Assembly (NCBI GenBank): GCA_945903265.1
Contig: CAMDNQ010000004.1
Location: forward strand, 164,960-228,959
Reading direction: 5' to 3'
From: Candidatus Sulfopaludibacter sp. SbA3
Lineage (GTDB): Bacteria; Acidobacteriota; Vicinamibacteria; Vicinamibacterales; UBA2999
DNA: 64,000 bases
A program made the position numbers and the translations under genes. Of the stretch, positions 8,692 to 18,585 are shown one piece after another (within the stretch, counting starts at the first letter, position 1; each line of letters begins with the position of its first letter). The notes below the pieces were generated by a model, which saw only the letters and a list, made by a program, of their open reading frames with translations, was not told the DNA's origin and searched no databases.

Positions 8692-10332
8692 ATGCGTTTT
8701 GTCGCCAAGAGTGTGTTCGCGGCGCTGCTGATGCTGCAGGCCATGCCTGCGCTTGCGCAGACCTCAGGGACGAACCCGTCGTCGCAGCTCACGATCACGC
8801 AGGCGGTCGTCGGCGACCTGTCCATCCCCGTGCCGACCGTGACGATCGACGGAACGAACTTCGGCACCGCGCCGCAGGTCTTCCTCGGCACCGCGGGCGG
8901 ATCGTTTCAGCCGCTCCCGGTGCTCTACGCGGGCAACACGCAAATCGTGGCGGCGCTGAGCACGACCTCGCCCGGCACGTACGTGCTGTGGGTGCGGCGC
9001 GGCGCGGCGACGACGCAGAACTTTGCGATCAGCCTGGCGATTGGCAGCAGCGGCGACGCGGGACCGCCCGGACCTGATGGCGCGGCCGGTCCCGAGGGAC
9101 CGCAGGGTCCTGAGGGTCCTGCCGGTGCGGATGGCGGCGCCGGTCCCGCGGGGCCCGCAGGTGGTCCCGGACCGCAGGGTCCTGAAGGCCCGCAGGGATC
9201 GGACGGGCCGCAGGGTCCCGAAGGACCACAGGGTCCGGCAGGAGCGGATGGTGCCGATGGCGCTGATGGCGTGAATGGCGCCGATGGTGTCGACGGCGCA
9301 ACCGGTCCTCAGGGGCCCGCCGGTCCGCAAGGTACTCAGGGACCTCCCGGATCGGGAACGATCGCGGGGAACACGAACTTCGTCATGAAGTTCACGTCGC
9401 CGACGACTGGCGGCAATTCGCTCATCTACGACAACGGCACGGGTGTGGGCATCGGGACGTTCGCTCCCGCATTCCCGGTTCAGGTCGTGGGCACCAACGC
9501 GTCGCGAAACGTCGACGTCGTGCAATCCAACGCGGCGGGTGACGCCCTCTGGGGGATGAACACCGCCGCGGCCGGCACGGGCACCGGGGCCGGCGTTTAT
9601 GGGTCCACGAACCAGGCGAGTGCGCTCGGCGCGGGCGTCTTTGGTCAGAATTCAAACGTAAACGGTACCGGCATCATCGGCATCGGGAACAACCAGGCAG
9701 CCGAGGTTCTTCCCGAGGGGGCTGGCGGCTCGTTCATCGGCAATATCACCGGCCTCCACGCGATTTCGAACACCGCCGGATTCGGGCAGGCGATCCTGGC
9801 GGAGCAGTTCGGCGACTTCGTGCGGGTCGGGTACTACAACGGCACGTTTTTCAAGATCAATGGCGTTGGCAGCATGTCGACGCACGTCAAGGATCCGACG
9901 GATCCCGAGCGCAAGCGCCGCGTCACGCTCTACGCGCCCGAATCGCCGGAGATCTACTTCATGGACTTCGGCAGCGCCCGCCTCGTGAACGGCCGCGCCC
10001 ACGTCGAGCTCGACGAGCGCCTCACGGGGAGCGTGACGGTCAACGACGCGCATCCGCTGCGCGTGTTCATTCAGGTCGAGGAAGACGAGAACGTCGGCCG
10101 GGTCATCGTGAAGAACAAGACGCCGACCGGCTTCGACGTCGTCGAGGTTGGCGGCGGCACGTCGAACGCGCCATTCCAGTGGCAGGTGGTGGTGAACCGG
10201 GCGGATGAAGTGCTCGCGGACGGGCGCGTCTCGAGGAACGCGGACGCCCGGTTCGAGCAGCACACGGAGGACGACAAGCCTGGCCGTGGCAACGACGGCG
10301 AGAAGCCGGGCTTAGGGAAGGGCCGGAAGTAA
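8692..10332 (+). CDS. Secreted collagen-like (Gly-X-Y) repeat protein
   Basis: Signal peptide, TIG-like N-terminal region, 34 uninterrupted G-X-Y triplets at 9052-9357, then a VGIGT...GIIGIGN region and C-terminal beta domain. Confidence 0.85.
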   Translation: MRFVAKSVFAALLMLQAMPALAQTSGTNPSSQLTITQAVVGDLSIPVPTVTIDGTNFGTAPQVFLGTAGGSFQPLPVLYAGNTQIVAALSTTSPGTYVLWVRRGAATTQNFAISLAIGSSGDAGPPGPDGAAGPEGPQGPEGPAGADGGAGPAGPAGGPGPQGPEGPQGSDGPQGPEGPQGPAGADGADGADGVNGADGVDGATGPQGPAGPQGTQGPPGSGTIAGNTNFVMKFTSPTTGGNSLIYDNGTGVGIGTFAPAFPVQVVGTNASRNVDVVQSNAAGDALWGMNTAAAGTGTGAGVYGSTNQASALGAGVFGQNSNVNGTGIIGIGNNQAAEVLPEGAGGSFIGNITGLHAISNTAGFGQAILAEQFGDFVRVGYYNGTFFKINGVGSMSTHVKDPTDPERKRRVTLYAPESPEIYFMDFGSARLVNGRAHVELDERLTGSVTVNDAHPLRVFIQVEEDENVGRVIVKNKTPTGFDVVEVGGGTSNAPFQWQVVVNRADEVLADGRVSRNADARFEQHTEDDKPGRGNDGEKPGLGKGRK

Positions 10333-10434
10333 TCCCTTGGCGTCCAGGCGCCTCCCGGGCGTAGAATCTGGGCGTACGTAGGGCGGGTCCCGCTCCGCGA
10401 AGAACAAGCGGACCCGCCACTTCAGGAGGTTTTC

Positions 10435-11553
10435 ATGAAACGCGTGATCCTCGGTGTCGTCGGCGCGGCGTTCCTGGCGGTCACCGCGACGTCCATGCAG
10501 GCGCAGTCGCAGCCTTACGTCTATACGCAGGAACAGCTCGATCAGTGGCCGTCCTGGGCGTATGGGTGGGCCGCGGCGCCCAAGCCGGGCGAGAAGGCGG
10601 GGCCGCAGGCGCCCGCGCCGCACCTCCCGCGTCCTAACGAAGATCTCGCCGAGCAGCTCCGGATGCAGACCGTGCCCGGCAGCAGCGCGCAGTACTCCCT
10701 GGTCCAGATCCGCGACGGCCACAACGTCGTCGACTGGTTCCCGCAGGACCATCCGAAGATGCCGAACGTCGCCGAGCATGGCCCGGCATCCCTGGACTCG
10801 GTGCGCGGCCGCGGCTGCGCGTCGTGCCACCTGCCGAACGGCAAGGGACGTCCCGAGAACGCCAATCCCGCCGGGCAGCCGGTCAACTACATCATTCAGC
10901 AGATGCGCGACATGCGTGAGGGGCGCCGCTACACCGCCGACCCGCGCAAGGTGAACACGCCGACGATGATCCAGCTGGCGAAGGCGATGAACGAAGAGGA
11001 GCTCCTGGAGTCGGCGAAGTATTTCGCGTCGATGCCCTGGACTCCCTGGATCCGCGTCGTCGAGACCGACACGATCCCCGAGAGCCATCTCGAGGCCGGC
11101 AACATGTACGTGCCGGTGCACGGCAGCACAAAGACGGAACCGCTCGGCAACCGGATCGTCGAGTCGCCTGAGGACGAGCACCAGGCCAACATCCTCCGCA
11201 ACATCCGTTCGGGATGGGTGGCGTATGTGCCGAAGGGGAGCGTGGCCCGTGGCCGCGGGCTGGTGAATCTTGGCGGCGCGCGCAAGACGATCGCCTGCGC
11301 GACGTGCCACGGAACGGATCTGATGGGCAGCGGCGACACCCCCGGCATTGCCGGCCGTTCGCCGAGCTACATGATGCGGCAGCTGTGGGACATGAAAGTG
11401 GGCACGCGCGACGGCCTGTATGTCGACATCATGAAGCCGGTCATCGAGAAGCTCACCGTCGACGACATGCGCGACATCGTCGCCTACCTGGCCTCGCTGC
11501 CGGTGCCGAGCGCCGCGCCGAAGCCGGTCACGACCGCCCGCGCCGCGAACTAA
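10435..11553 (+). CDS. Secreted diheme cytochrome c family protein
   Basis: Signal peptide; two heme motifs GCASCHL and ACATCHG. Confidence 0.85.
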   Translation: MKRVILGVVGAAFLAVTATSMQAQSQPYVYTQEQLDQWPSWAYGWAAAPKPGEKAGPQAPAPHLPRPNEDLAEQLRMQTVPGSSAQYSLVQIRDGHNVVDWFPQDHPKMPNVAEHGPASLDSVRGRGCASCHLPNGKGRPENANPAGQPVNYIIQQMRDMREGRRYTADPRKVNTPTMIQLAKAMNEEELLESAKYFASMPWTPWIRVVETDTIPESHLEAGNMYVPVHGSTKTEPLGNRIVESPEDEHQANILRNIRSGWVAYVPKGSVARGRGLVNLGGARKTIACATCHGTDLMGSGDTPGIAGRSPSYMMRQLWDMKVGTRDGLYVDIMKPVIEKLTVDDMRDIVAYLASLPVPSAAPKPVTTARAAN

Positions 11554-11586
11554 ACGCAGCGCAGTAACTCGACCTATCTGATTGAA

Positions 11587-11613
11587 TGTAGGGGCCGACC
11601 TTCAGGTCGGCCC
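11587..11613. repeat. Stem-loop element, TGTAGG subfamily
   Basis: TGTAGGGGCCGACCTTCAGGTCGGCCC: 9-10 bp stem downstream of the cytochrome gene. Confidence 0.7.
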
Positions 11614-11652
11614 TTCGTTTGTACGCCGGTCGTCGTAATATCGCGCTGACCA

Positions 11653-13872
11653 ATGCTTGCACTGCTTCTGACCCTGTCGCTCGCCGCTGCGCCGCAACCC
11701 GCTCCCGCGGTTACGGGCGTCGTGCTCGACGCCACCGGCGCGGCCATCCCCGGCGCCACCGTGCGCCTCGACGTGGCGGGCACGCCCGTCAACGAGATGC
11801 AGACGGCCACCGACGGCAGCTTCTCGTTCCGTCGTGATGCCGGCGACGCGGCTGGCCCCGTGCGGGTGATCGTCAGCGCTGCCGGGTTCGCCTCGGCGAC
11901 CGTGGATGTCGAGCGCGGCGCCCCTGAGCTGCGCATCACGCTGCAGCCCGCGCCCTTCTTCGAGGCGGTCAACGTGACGTCGACGCGCACGGGCGTCCCC
12001 CGGGCCGATCCGACGGTGACGGTCACGGTGATTTCGTCCGCCGAGCTCCTGTCGTCTGCGCCGCTCTCCATAGACGATGCCCTGAAGGCGGTGCCTGGCT
12101 TCACGCTGTTCCGGCGCACCTCGTCACGCGTGTCGAATCCGACGTCGCAGGGCGTGTCGCTGCGCGGCATCGGCGGGACGAGCGCCAGCCGGTCGCTGGT
12201 CCTGGCGAACGGCATCCCGCTCAACGATGCGTTCGGCGGCTGGGTCTACTGGGACAAGATTCCCCAGGCTGCCATCGATCGGATCGAGGTCCAGCGCGGG
12301 AGCGGCACTGACCTGTACGGCGCTGACGCGGCTGGCGGCGTCATCCAGCTGCTGACCGTGCGCCCTGGGCGGCCGGTCGGCCGCGCGCTGCTCGAAGCCG
12401 GCAACATGGCCACCGGCCGCGTGTCGCTCTTCGGCGGCGGCCGGACGCAGGGGTGGCTGTATAGCGGCGCGGGTCAATGGTTTACGACCGACGGCTACGT
12501 GCCGGTGGCGGTGGAGCAGGACGCCAGCCTTGCCCCGCGCGGCGCGGTGGACACGGAGCTCGCGTCCAACCATCGGTCGGGACTCGTGACGCTCGGCTAC
12601 CAGGCGGCCAACGGCTGGCGGCTGGACGCGAGCGGCAGTGTCTTCGACGAAGACCGCAAGAACGCCACGCCGGTGGCCATCAATTCGACGGCCTCGCGGA
12701 ACGCATCTGCTGAACTGGCCGGCGGCCTCGGCGGCGGCATGGTGTCGGTCCGCGGCTTTGGCGGCACGCAGCGCTACCTGCAGACCTATTCGACGGTGAA
12801 TGCGACGCGGTCGTCGGAGTTCCTGAACCGTGTCCAGCGCGTCCCGACCGAGTTCCTTGGTGTCGGCGGCCAGTGGGTCGGCCCGGTCAGGCGGCACGTC
12901 GTGCTCGTCGGCCTCGAAACGCGTTCCGTCGACGGGACGACGATCGAGACGCCGGTCACGGCTCAGGGGGTTGAGCAGCCGACGGTGCGCTTCGGCGGCA
13001 CACAGCGTCTGGGGTCGGCGTTTGCGCAGGTGACCCTCGACGCGGGCAGCCGGCTGGCGGTGGTGGTGGGCGCGCATGGCGGCTACTGGCGGACCACGTC
13101 CGGCAACACGGGCTACAACAAGACCCTCGGCTCTTTCAACCCGCGCGCCTCCTTCACCTATCGTTTCAACGACGTCGTGGCGGTGCGCGGTTCTGGCTAC
13201 AAGGGCTTCCGGGCGCCGACGCTGAACGAGTTCTACCGCGGCTTCCGCGTGGGGAGCACGCAGACCAATCCGAACGAGGCGCTGCTGCCGGAGCGGCTCA
13301 CCGGTGCGGACGCTGGCTTGCTGGTCAGCTACCGCGCCCTCTCCGCGCGCGCCACGGCGTTCTGGAGCGTGCTGGACGACGCCATTACGAACGTCACACT
13401 CTCGACCACGCCGACGCTGATCACGAAGCAGCGGGCGAATGCGGACAGCGTGGGGGCCAAGGGCGTCGAGCTCGAGGGCGACGTCCGCCTGCGCCAATCA
13501 CTGACGCTCACCGCGGCGGTCGGGATTCTGCGATCGACCTTTACGGGCACCGGCAGTCTCAGCGGCAAGCTCGTGCCGCAGGTGCCGCGCTACAACGTGG
13601 GTGCGGGGGCGAGATACGCGAACAGCGGATGGACCGGGTCAGCGCAGGTGCGCGTGACCGGCCGCCAGTTCGAGGACGACCAGAACGCCTTCATCCTCCG
13701 TCGTGCCACCGTGGTCGACGTCTACGCCGGCCGGGACATCGTCCGGCAGATGCAGGTCTTCGTGGCGGTAGAGAACCTCTTCGACAACAACTACGACGTC
13801 GGCCGCACGCCAATCCTGACCACCGGCCTCCCGCGCGCCATCCGCGCCGGCGTCCAGATTTCCCTGCCGTAG
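11653..13872 (+). CDS. TonB-dependent receptor
   Basis: Carboxypeptidase-regulatory-like N-terminus (VTGVVLDATGAAIPGATVRL), plug (LRGIGGTSASRSLVLANGIPLND, VQRGSGTDLYGADAAGGVI), C-terminal beta-barrel strands. Confidence 0.93.
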   Translation: MLALLLTLSLAAAPQPAPAVTGVVLDATGAAIPGATVRLDVAGTPVNEMQTATDGSFSFRRDAGDAAGPVRVIVSAAGFASATVDVERGAPELRITLQPAPFFEAVNVTSTRTGVPRADPTVTVTVISSAELLSSAPLSIDDALKAVPGFTLFRRTSSRVSNPTSQGVSLRGIGGTSASRSLVLANGIPLNDAFGGWVYWDKIPQAAIDRIEVQRGSGTDLYGADAAGGVIQLLTVRPGRPVGRALLEAGNMATGRVSLFGGGRTQGWLYSGAGQWFTTDGYVPVAVEQDASLAPRGAVDTELASNHRSGLVTLGYQAANGWRLDASGSVFDEDRKNATPVAINSTASRNASAELAGGLGGGMVSVRGFGGTQRYLQTYSTVNATRSSEFLNRVQRVPTEFLGVGGQWVGPVRRHVVLVGLETRSVDGTTIETPVTAQGVEQPTVRFGGTQRLGSAFAQVTLDAGSRLAVVVGAHGGYWRTTSGNTGYNKTLGSFNPRASFTYRFNDVVAVRGSGYKGFRAPTLNEFYRGFRVGSTQTNPNEALLPERLTGADAGLLVSYRALSARATAFWSVLDDAITNVTLSTTPTLITKQRANADSVGAKGVELEGDVRLRQSLTLTAAVGILRSTFTGTGSLSGKLVPQVPRYNVGAGARYANSGWTGSAQVRVTGRQFEDDQNAFILRRATVVDVYAGRDIVRQMQVFVAVENLFDNNYDVGRTPILTTGLPRAIRAGVQISLP

Positions 13873-13881
13873 CTCGTTCGT

Positions 13882-13936
13882 ACGTAGTGTCCGGCTTCCC
13901 CGGCCCGCTCACGCCTGACGGGGCGGGCAGCCGGAC
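13882..13936. repeat. Stem-loop element, TACGTAG subfamily
   Basis: CGTACGTAGTGTCCGGCT...AGCCGGAC; 8-bp outer stem with inner pairing, right after the receptor stop. Confidence 0.65.
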
Positions 13937-14314
13937 TTAGCTGCTGCGCCCGATAGGAAGCATCCGTGCTTTCCTTCGTGATTCGTCGATGGTGACGATC
14001 GCACCCATCTTCAATTCGGATTCGTTGTCGCGTATCGCGGCGACGACCATATCCTCAAGATGCGATGGAAGGACGTTGTGTGTCCGCACTTGGATGACGC
14101 TCGGGCCTTCGGCGCGCGTGAGCGCCAGGATGGTTCCGAAGTCGAGGTCGTGGGTAAAGACGATGTGGTCGTGTTCGCTAGCCCAGGCCATGAGCGTGCG
14201 GTCAGCCGCCCGTGGGTTTCCTATTGAGGACCAGTGAACCGCCGGCCAGCCGTGTTTCGTAAAAACGTCAGTCCAGGCTGGAGGCAGTCCCATATCGACG
14301 ACGAGCCTGATCAC
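13937..14314 (-). CDS. DUF5615 PIN-like toxin candidate
   Basis: VIRLVVDMGLPPAWTDVFTKHGWPAVHWSSIG...DHIVFTHDLDFGTILALT; GTG start overlaps upstream stop (GTGA). Confidence 0.8.
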   Translation of the reverse strand: MIRLVVDMGLPPAWTDVFTKHGWPAVHWSSIGNPRAADRTLMAWASEHDHIVFTHDLDFGTILALTRAEGPSVIQVRTHNVLPSHLEDMVVAAIRDNESELKMGAIVTIDESRRKARMLPIGRSS

Positions 14315-14556
14315 TTGCCGAGCGGAACTTCCGTTTCTTCTACGCGCCACGCGGCATAGGCGAGCGCTTCGCGGACGTCTTCGGCTTCCAGGTAGGGATA
14401 GGCGGCAAGGATTTCAGGGATTGCCCGGCCGCTGGCAATGAGGCCGACGATGGTGCCCACGGTGATTCGCATGCCGCGAATGCAGGGCTTGCCGCCCATG
14501 ACATCAGGGTCGAGCGTGATTCGGGTCAACGGGGTCATCGGGAATCTCCCGCCCAT
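14311..14556 (-). CDS. DUF433 antitoxin-like protein
   Basis: RITLDPDVMGGKPCIRGMRITVGTIVGLIASGRAIPEILAAYPYLEAEDVREALAYAA. Confidence 0.88.
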   Translation of the reverse strand: MGGRFPMTPLTRITLDPDVMGGKPCIRGMRITVGTIVGLIASGRAIPEILAAYPYLEAEDVREALAYAAWRVEETEVPLGK

Positions 14557-14695
14557 TGTCGCACCGTACGGGCCGCGTACGTAGTCGCCGGCTTCAGGCG
14601 TACCAAAGGGAGCAGCAACAGATTGTGAGCGAAGGGCGGGCGTAGGACCTCACCTGTCACGCCGGCCCGAAATCATCGTGTCCATGGAGGGCGCG

Positions 14696-14914
14696 ATGTC
14701 TACGGCCGAACGTCGTCGAACCGGGGAACCCAAGCACCTCTGTCAGCGCTGCCGGGATCGCAAGGCGCGGTTTCGCTATCGCGGCGTCGTCCGTGCCGAT
14801 CCCGATCACACCCTCTGCTTCGAGTGCTACCGCAGTGAACAGAACCAGGCGCGCGCCAGGAAGCTGGCGCGCTGGGGTGTCCGCCGCATGCAGCCTGACG
14901 TGGTTGCCCGATGA
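14696..14914 (+). CDS. Small Cys-rich (zinc-knuckle-like) protein
   Basis: LCQRCRDRKARFRYRGVVRADPDHTLCFECYRSEQNQARARKLARWG; two CxxC. Confidence 0.6.
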   Translation: MSTAERRRTGEPKHLCQRCRDRKARFRYRGVVRADPDHTLCFECYRSEQNQARARKLARWGVRRMQPDVVAR

Positions 14915-15201
14915 ACCTTCCTGCCGTCTGGCGCGAGCTGACCACTGGCGAGCGGATATTCGTCTGCTTCGCGTTGTCCGTTGTCGTCGTCGTTGCCTGG
15001 CCCCGGGGGAATTCATGGCGCGAACGATGGGACAGTTTCGTCGACGGGGTTCAGATAAGCGGATGCCTTCTACTGATGCCGATCGTCGGAGTGGCCTGCT
15101 ACCTGTTTGTCAACGCGCTGTACGCCGGCAGGATCGATCGCTGGCTGGATGCCGTGATCTCACGCTGGGCGTATCTCGCGCGCCTGCTTTACCGGCCTTA
15201 G
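14911..15201 (+). CDS. Small two-TM membrane protein, unknown function
   Basis: ATGA overlap with upstream gene; hydrophobic segments FVCFALSVVVVVAW and ISGCLLLMPIVGVACYLFV. Confidence 0.55.
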   Translation: MNLPAVWRELTTGERIFVCFALSVVVVVAWPRGNSWRERWDSFVDGVQISGCLLLMPIVGVACYLFVNALYAGRIDRWLDAVISRWAYLARLLYRP

Positions 15202-15208
15202 GAGTGGT

Positions 15209-15257
15209 GTCCGCCGTCTTGACCACCGAAGCTTCACGCGAAGGTGGTTAGGCGGAC
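15209..15257. repeat. Nested stem-loop element, GTCCGCC subfamily
   Basis: GTCCGCC...GGCGGAC outer stem, ACCACC...GGTGGT inner stem; right arm overlaps the last codons of the uup-like gene. Confidence 0.6.
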
Positions 15258-17119
15258 CCGGACCTCTCCTCCAGTTCGTGCCACCGCGCGTACGTGGCGC
15301 CCAGCTCTTTCGCAATAGCCGCCAGCCTCGCCATCGTCGCGGCAATCGCCTCGGCGCCTTCCTTGTAGAACCCGGCACTCGCGACGCGCGCGTTGAGCTG
15401 CTGCTCCTCGGCCTCCAGCGCTTCGATGCGCTTCGGCAGCTCCTCCAACTCGCGCTTCTCCTTGAAGGACAGCTTCTTCGCCGCGACCGCCGCGGGAGCA
15501 GTGCCCCGCGCCTTCGGCTGGCCGCTCGAACCAGGCATCGCCGCTTTGGACGCTACCCCGCCTGATGCTGCGGATGTGGGCCGGGTCTTGTCAGACCCGG
15601 CTGCCGGCTTCCGCCGCTGCCGCACCCAGTCCTCATACCCGCCGACGTACTCGTGCACCTGCCCGCCTCCCTCGAACGCGAACGTCGTCGTGACGACGTT
15701 GTCGAGGAGCGCGCGGTCGTGGCTGACGAGGAGGAGCGTGCCCGGCCATTCGGCAAGCTGCTCCTCGAGGAGTTCCAGCGTCTCGATGTCGAGGTCGTTG
15801 GTCGGCTCGTCGAGGACCAGCACGTTCGCCGGCTTCGTGAAGACGCGCGCCAGCATCAGCCGGTTGCGCTCCCCGCCCGAGAGCGCCTTGACGGGCGAGT
15901 TCGCGCGCTCCTGCGGAAACAGGAAGTCGGTGAGATACGCGTTCACGTGGCGCGTGCGGCCGTTCACGGTGACCGTGTCGTTGCCGTCGCCGATCGTGGC
16001 GTAGACCGTCTTCTCCGGATCGAGCTGTTCGCGCTGCTGGTCGTAGTAGGCAATCTCCACGTTGGCGCCGCGCCGCACCTCGCCCGAGTCGGGCTGCAGC
16101 TCTCCGAGCACCATCTTCAGGAGCGTCGTCTTGCCGGCGCCGTTCGGTCCGAGGAGCCCGATCCGATCGCCTCGAATCACGCGGGCGGAGAAGTGGCTGA
16201 TGACCGGCTTCTCCTCGTAGCTCTTGCTCACGTCCTCGAACTCGAACACGAGCTTCCCCGACTGTTCGGCGCGAGCGCCAGAGACGACTGTGTCGAGGCG
16301 AACCTGTCCTATCTGTTCGCGGCGCTGCATCCGTTCCGCGCGCATCGCCTCCAGCGCCTTGACGCGCCCCTCGTTGCGCGTGCGCCGCGCCTTGATGCCC
16401 TGGCGCACCCAGACCTCTTCTTCCGCCAGCTTGTCGTCGAACCGCTTCCGATCGGCCGCTTCGGCGGACAGCGCCTCGTCCTTCCGGCGCAGATACGTCT
16501 TGTAATCGCCCGGCCACGACGTGAGCCGGCCGCGGTCCAGTTCGACGATGCGTGTGGCGACGCGCTGGAGGAAGGCGCGGTCGTGCGTGACGAAGGCGAC
16601 GGCGCCGCGGTAGCTGGCGAGGAAGTCCTCGAGCCAGGTGATGGCCTCGATATCGAGGTGATTGGTCGGCTCGTCGAGGAGGAGGAGGTCGGGCTGCCCG
16701 ACGAGCGCGCGCGCCAGGAGCACGCGCCGGCGCCAGCCGCCGGACAGCGTGTCGACGATGGCCTCGCCGTCCAGGTTCAGGCGGGAGAGCACGAGGTCGA
16801 CGTCGTGCTGCTTCCGCCACTCTTCATCGGCGGCCGTGTGATGCGTGTGCCCTTCGGCCACGACCTCGGCGACGGATCGATCCGTGGCGAGGGGCACATC
16901 CTGCTCCAGCCGGGCGATGCGGAGGCCCGGCTCCAGCCAGACGGTGCCCGAATCCGCCTCGATCGTGCCGCTCAGGATCTTCAGGAGCGTCGATTTCCCG
17001 GTTCCGTTCCGGCCGATGATGGCAATCCGCTCGCGTGGCTCAATCCGCAGCGCGATGCTGTCGAGCAGCGGCAGGTGTCCGAAGGCGATGGACACTCCCT
17101 CGAGTGCGACCAGGGGCAT
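15248..17119 (-). CDS. ABC-F family ATPase (Uup-like)
   Basis: Two ABC domains: GRNGTGKSTLL / LSGGWRRRVLLARAL and GPNGAGKTTLL / LSGGERNRLMLARVF; C-terminal coiled coil. Confidence 0.93.
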   Translation of the reverse strand: MPLVALEGVSIAFGHLPLLDSIALRIEPRERIAIIGRNGTGKSTLLKILSGTIEADSGTVWLEPGLRIARLEQDVPLATDRSVAEVVAEGHTHHTAADEEWRKQHDVDLVLSRLNLDGEAIVDTLSGGWRRRVLLARALVGQPDLLLLDEPTNHLDIEAITWLEDFLASYRGAVAFVTHDRAFLQRVATRIVELDRGRLTSWPGDYKTYLRRKDEALSAEAADRKRFDDKLAEEEVWVRQGIKARRTRNEGRVKALEAMRAERMQRREQIGQVRLDTVVSGARAEQSGKLVFEFEDVSKSYEEKPVISHFSARVIRGDRIGLLGPNGAGKTTLLKMVLGELQPDSGEVRRGANVEIAYYDQQREQLDPEKTVYATIGDGNDTVTVNGRTRHVNAYLTDFLFPQERANSPVKALSGGERNRLMLARVFTKPANVLVLDEPTNDLDIETLELLEEQLAEWPGTLLLVSHDRALLDNVVTTTFAFEGGGQVHEYVGGYEDWVRQRRKPAAGSDKTRPTSAASGGVASKAAMPGSSGQPKARGTAPAAVAAKKLSFKEKRELEELPKRIEALEAEEQQLNARVASAGFYKEGAEAIAATMARLAAIAKELGATYARWHELEERSGSA

Positions 17120-17190
17120 CCCTCCAACGTACTATGTTTTTTAGGGCGGTGTTTTGAAGACCGGTATTTTTCGAGGTAAGTTGAGAAGCG

Positions 17191-17589
17191 ATGGGTGAGA
17201 TGACGAAAATCGTGGAGCTGCTTCAGGAGCAGCGCCGCGCCCTGGTGGAGCAGCTCGAGGCGGTGGACAAGGCGATTGCCGCGCTCCACGCCGCGGACGC
17301 CGTCGAGGACGACGGAGAGCCTGTCGACGACGACGAGGACGACTTAGAGGAGGAGCCGGCGCCGGACGGCGTTTCCGAAAGCGCTTCCGAAGGCGCCAGA
17401 CAGGTCAAAGCGAGGCGCACTCAGACCGATTCACACAAGCATGCGATTGCGGTGGGGAAGCGGAACGCGCGGAATTCCCGGGACGCCGCCAAAGGCTTGA
17501 TGCGCGACATCCAGCCCGACGACTTCATTCCCGCGATCGGTTCCCGCGGCGATCAGAACGCGCCACGGCTCGTCAAGAAGAAGCCCTAA
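17191..17589 (+). CDS. Hypothetical protein with coiled-coil N-terminus and acidic linker
   Basis: MGEMTKIVELLQEQRRALVEQLEAVDKAIAALHAAD...DDGEPVDDDEDDLEEE. Confidence 0.55.
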   Translation: MGEMTKIVELLQEQRRALVEQLEAVDKAIAALHAADAVEDDGEPVDDDEDDLEEEPAPDGVSESASEGARQVKARRTQTDSHKHAIAVGKRNARNSRDAAKGLMRDIQPDDFIPAIGSRGDQNAPRLVKKKP

Positions 17590-18038
17590 TCCTCGTCGCG
17601 CGCGCTCCGTCCGCGCAACACCTTAATCGATCCGCGCTTCTTCTTCCCCGTCAGCCGCTTCTCCTTCGCCGCCGCCTTCGGCTTCGTCTTCCGCCGCACG
17701 CGCGGCTTCACCAGCGCCTGCCGTATCAGCGCTACCAGCCGCTCGCGCGCCGCCTCCCGGTTCGCCGTCTGCGTACGGTGCTCGCGGCTGTCGATAAGTA
17801 AGACGCCGTTATCGGTCACCCTGCTTCCGGCCAGCGCGATCAGGCGCTGCTTCACATCGTGCGGCAGCGACGACGCGCCAATGTTGAAGCGGAGCTCCAC
17901 GGCCGTGGCGACCTTATTGACGTTCTGGCCGCCAGGACCGGAGGCGCGAACAAACCGCTCCTCGATAAGGTTGTCGTCCAGGAAGATTTTGTCGGTGACC
18001 GGTATCACGGGGAAGTCGCTCGTCGAGTTAAGCGCCAC
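17586..18038 (-). CDS. arfB: Alternative ribosome-rescue peptidyl-tRNA hydrolase ArfB
   Basis: FVRASGPGGQNVNKVATAVELRF (GGQ) and basic C-terminal tail. Confidence 0.92.
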   Translation of the reverse strand: MALNSTSDFPVIPVTDKIFLDDNLIEERFVRASGPGGQNVNKVATAVELRFNIGASSLPHDVKQRLIALAGSRVTDNGVLLIDSREHRTQTANREAARERLVALIRQALVKPRVRRKTKPKAAAKEKRLTGKKKRGSIKVLRGRSARDED

Positions 18039-18149
18039 ACCTATTCTGTCACCGCGCTCATGGTCATGACCCTTCAGGATTTACCCGTGAAGATGACTAG
18101 ACATTTTCACCTAACGAAAAGATCTGGGGGGACTGCGTAGCCACGATCC

Positions 18150-18545
18150 TTAATCGCCGGCGTTTGCCCGTTCTAAATAGCCCCGGATGCGCTGATTGGA
18201 CCAGTTCGCGGCCATCGTGAACACAATACCCAAAGCATCATCAAGAACGTGATCAAGGCAAACAGGAGGCGGACTGTGCTCCTCAGTTTCCGCCTGCAGC
18301 CAGTCGGCGCCCGCATCGGTATGTAGCCAGGCTACCTCCAAATCAAGCGCCGGTAGGGTTTCGAGGTGGCCACGGAGAACGGCTCGGACCGTTTCTTCAT
18401 ATGCATCGAAAAACACCGACTCCTCGTATTGGACCTGAACACAAAACTCGTCCCAGGCGTTTTCAAGTCCCGAGTCATCTCCCGACTGCAATCCGTCTCT
18501 AAGACCCTGAAGCGTACGGATGGTCCGCCGGGTTGCCTTGTCCAA
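18150..18545 (-). CDS. Hypothetical protein
   Basis: 131-aa ORF in a region of visibly lower GC; no family recognised. Confidence 0.5.
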   Translation of the reverse strand: MDKATRRTIRTLQGLRDGLQSGDDSGLENAWDEFCVQVQYEESVFFDAYEETVRAVLRGHLETLPALDLEVAWLHTDAGADWLQAETEEHSPPPVCLDHVLDDALGIVFTMAANWSNQRIRGYLERANAGD

Positions 18546-18585
18546 TGCCGCGCAGCGAACGAAGCCAAAACTCGCTGCTCAGGAT

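Noticed and set aside
9052-9357. DNA-level tandem repeat or CRISPR in the collagen tract
   Set aside because: Periodicity is explained by in-frame Gly-X-Y codons.
15653-17179. 508-aa plus-strand ORF opposite the ABC-F gene
   Set aside because: Antisense of two intact ABC domains; composition typical of a shadow frame.
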